Assembly: GCF_900111615.1 (NCBI RefSeq)
Contig: NZ_FOHU01000006.1
Coordinates: forward strand, 106,694-170,693
DNA: 64,000 bases
From: Natronincola peptidivorans
GTDB lineage: Bacteria; Bacillota; Clostridia; Peptostreptococcales; Natronincolaceae
Direction of reading: 5' to 3'
Shown in pieces: positions 63,567 to 64,000 of the stretch. Numbering within the stretch: the first letter of the stretch is position 1; every line of letters begins with the position of its first letter. Position numbers and translations under genes: made by a program. The notes under the pieces were generated by a model that saw only the letters and a list, made by a program, of their open reading frames with translations, did no database searches and was not told where the DNA came from.

Positions 63567-63801
63567 AGTAGATGACTAAAAGCAGGTAACCAAAATCTGT
63601 GATTTTGTGTTAATCGCTTTCACAGAGTGCCAGTTGTGGTTTTCAACTTTTGTGTCAGTCACTTAGTTAAAAACCTTGTGATTCACAAGGTTTTTAAAAA
63701 TTCTTCCATTCTTTTCTATCATTTTAAAAGCAATGATAAGAATTACTGCATTTTTAACTAAGCGACTGCCTCGAAATCACAGATTTCGGCCATCTGCTTA
63801 A
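63564..63801. repeat. Palindromic (MITE-like) element beside the 5S fragment
   Basis: Three nested pairs of inverted arms: TTAAGTAGATG (63564) with CATCTGCTTAA (63791); AAAATCTGTGATTTT (63592) with GAAATCACAGATTTC (63773); GTCAGTCACTTAGTTAAAAA (63654) with TTTTTAACTAAGCGACTGC (63751). A perfect 13-bp hairpin (63669-63695) is inside. No ORF. Confidence 0.6.
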
Positions 63802-63846
63802 TCCTCCTTAATTTATTTAAGCCCTTTTAGCGCAAGACAAAAACTA

Positions 63847-63880
63847 AAAAAACTTCTACATGTTGTTGTAGAAGTTTTTT
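63847..63880 (-). terminator. Terminator of the rRNA operon
   Basis: AAAAAACTTCTACA pairs with TGTAGAAGTTTTTT around TGTTGT; directly after the 5S gene on the minus strand, with a T-rich tail. Confidence 0.88.
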
Positions 63881-63882
63881 CT

Positions 63883-64000
63883 ATGTCGCAACGACCTACT
63901 CTCCCAGGCAGCTTCCCGCCAAGTACCATCAGCGCTGAAGGGCTTAACTTCTGTGTTCGGGATGGGAACAGGTGTGACCCCTTCGCTATTGTCACGACAT
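63883..64000 (-). rRNA. rrf: 5S ribosomal RNA
   Basis: On the minus strand it begins ATGTCGTGACAATAGCG and contains GGGGTCACACCTGTTCCCAT, CCGAACACAGAAGTTAAGC, CAGCGCTGATGGTACTTGG and GGGAGAGTAGGTCG, ending GCGACAT. These are the conserved loops of bacterial 5S rRNA, and the two ends can pair. Length 118 bases, so it is about complete at the window edge. The 23S and 16S genes should lie beyond 64000 on the same strand. Confidence 0.95.

Noticed and set aside
63367..63567. Plus-strand ORF ending in the 5S-like fragment
   Set aside because: Its C-terminal half is the translated 5S-like sequence, there is no good ribosome site, and composition is not gene-like.
1..64000. CRISPR arrays, tRNA genes, transposases, phage genes
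   Set aside because: I looked through the intergenic regions and found no regularly spaced repeats, cloverleaf-like sequences or transposase/integrase motifs.

Overview
The window looks like a chromosomal segment of an anaerobic, endospore-forming, low-GC Clostridia (Alkaliphilus/Natronincola-like Peptostreptococcales are a reasonable guess from gene style; this is inference). The evidence is a gerA-type germination operon, a Gin anti-sigma-G protein, an anaerobic (cbi-type) cobalamin pathway, AGGAGG ribosome sites throughout and short AT-rich gaps.

Layout. (1) 1-11.6 kb: a housekeeping block on the minus strand (rsmI partial, trmN6-like, thioredoxin-fold lipoprotein, ricT, holB, darA, tmk, speA-like decarboxylase, gin). 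Its order resembles the csfB-yaaO-tmk-yaaQ-holB-yaaT region of Bacillus subtilis. A plus-strand gerKA-gerKC-small D-like-gerKB operon is inserted between darA and tmk. (2) 11.6-12.2 kb: a palindromic, MITE-like non-coding element and a tiny gene. (3) 12.25-32.8 kb: one minus-strand super-operon of about 20 kb with 23 genes, headed by a cobalamin riboswitch and a terminator. It runs from glutamyl-tRNA (hemA, hemL, hemB, hemC, cobA-hemD) through sirohydrochlorin (sirC, cbiX) to the cbi corrin genes, with cobalt uptake (cbiMQO, no cbiN), alpha-ribazole salvage (cblT-cblS) and threonine kinase (pduX). (4) 33-39.3 kb: mixed genes (TVP38-like, ThiF-like, mltG, copZ-csoR, a soluble chemoreceptor, an SDR).

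(5) 39.4-62.7 kb is the most interesting part. A bacterial microcompartment (BMC) operon (51.1 down to 39.4 kb) encodes two acylating aldehyde dehydrogenases, five BMC shell proteins, one EutN vertex protein, PduL, a PduS/PduT electron-transfer pair, a class II (fuculose-1-phosphate-type) aldolase, a CoA-disulfide-reductase-like flavoprotein and a two-subunit CoA transferase. Next to it lies a second minus-strand cluster: MtnA (methylthioribose-1-phosphate isomerase), two DeoR regulators, a ribose-type ABC importer and MtnK (methylthioribose kinase). No fucose/rhamnose isomerase or kinase, diol dehydratase, ethanolamine lyase or glycyl-radical enzyme is present. Together they predict a metabolosome for 5-deoxyribose and/or 5-methylthioribose, the sugar by-products of S-adenosylmethionine chemistry: import, MtnK phosphorylation, MtnA isomerisation, aldol cleavage to DHAP plus acetaldehyde (or methylthioacetaldehyde), oxidation to the acyl-CoA inside the shell, and PduL conversion to the acyl phosphate. 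Between the two clusters are a solute-binding protein without a signal peptide, a soluble chemoreceptor-like protein and a third DeoR regulator.

(6) 62.7-64 kb: a broken ORF, AT-rich spacer, a diverged 5S rRNA 3' fragment joined to a palindromic element, and a full 5S rRNA gene on the minus strand, the end of an rRNA operon that continues beyond the window. No CRISPR array, tRNA gene, transposase or phage gene was found.
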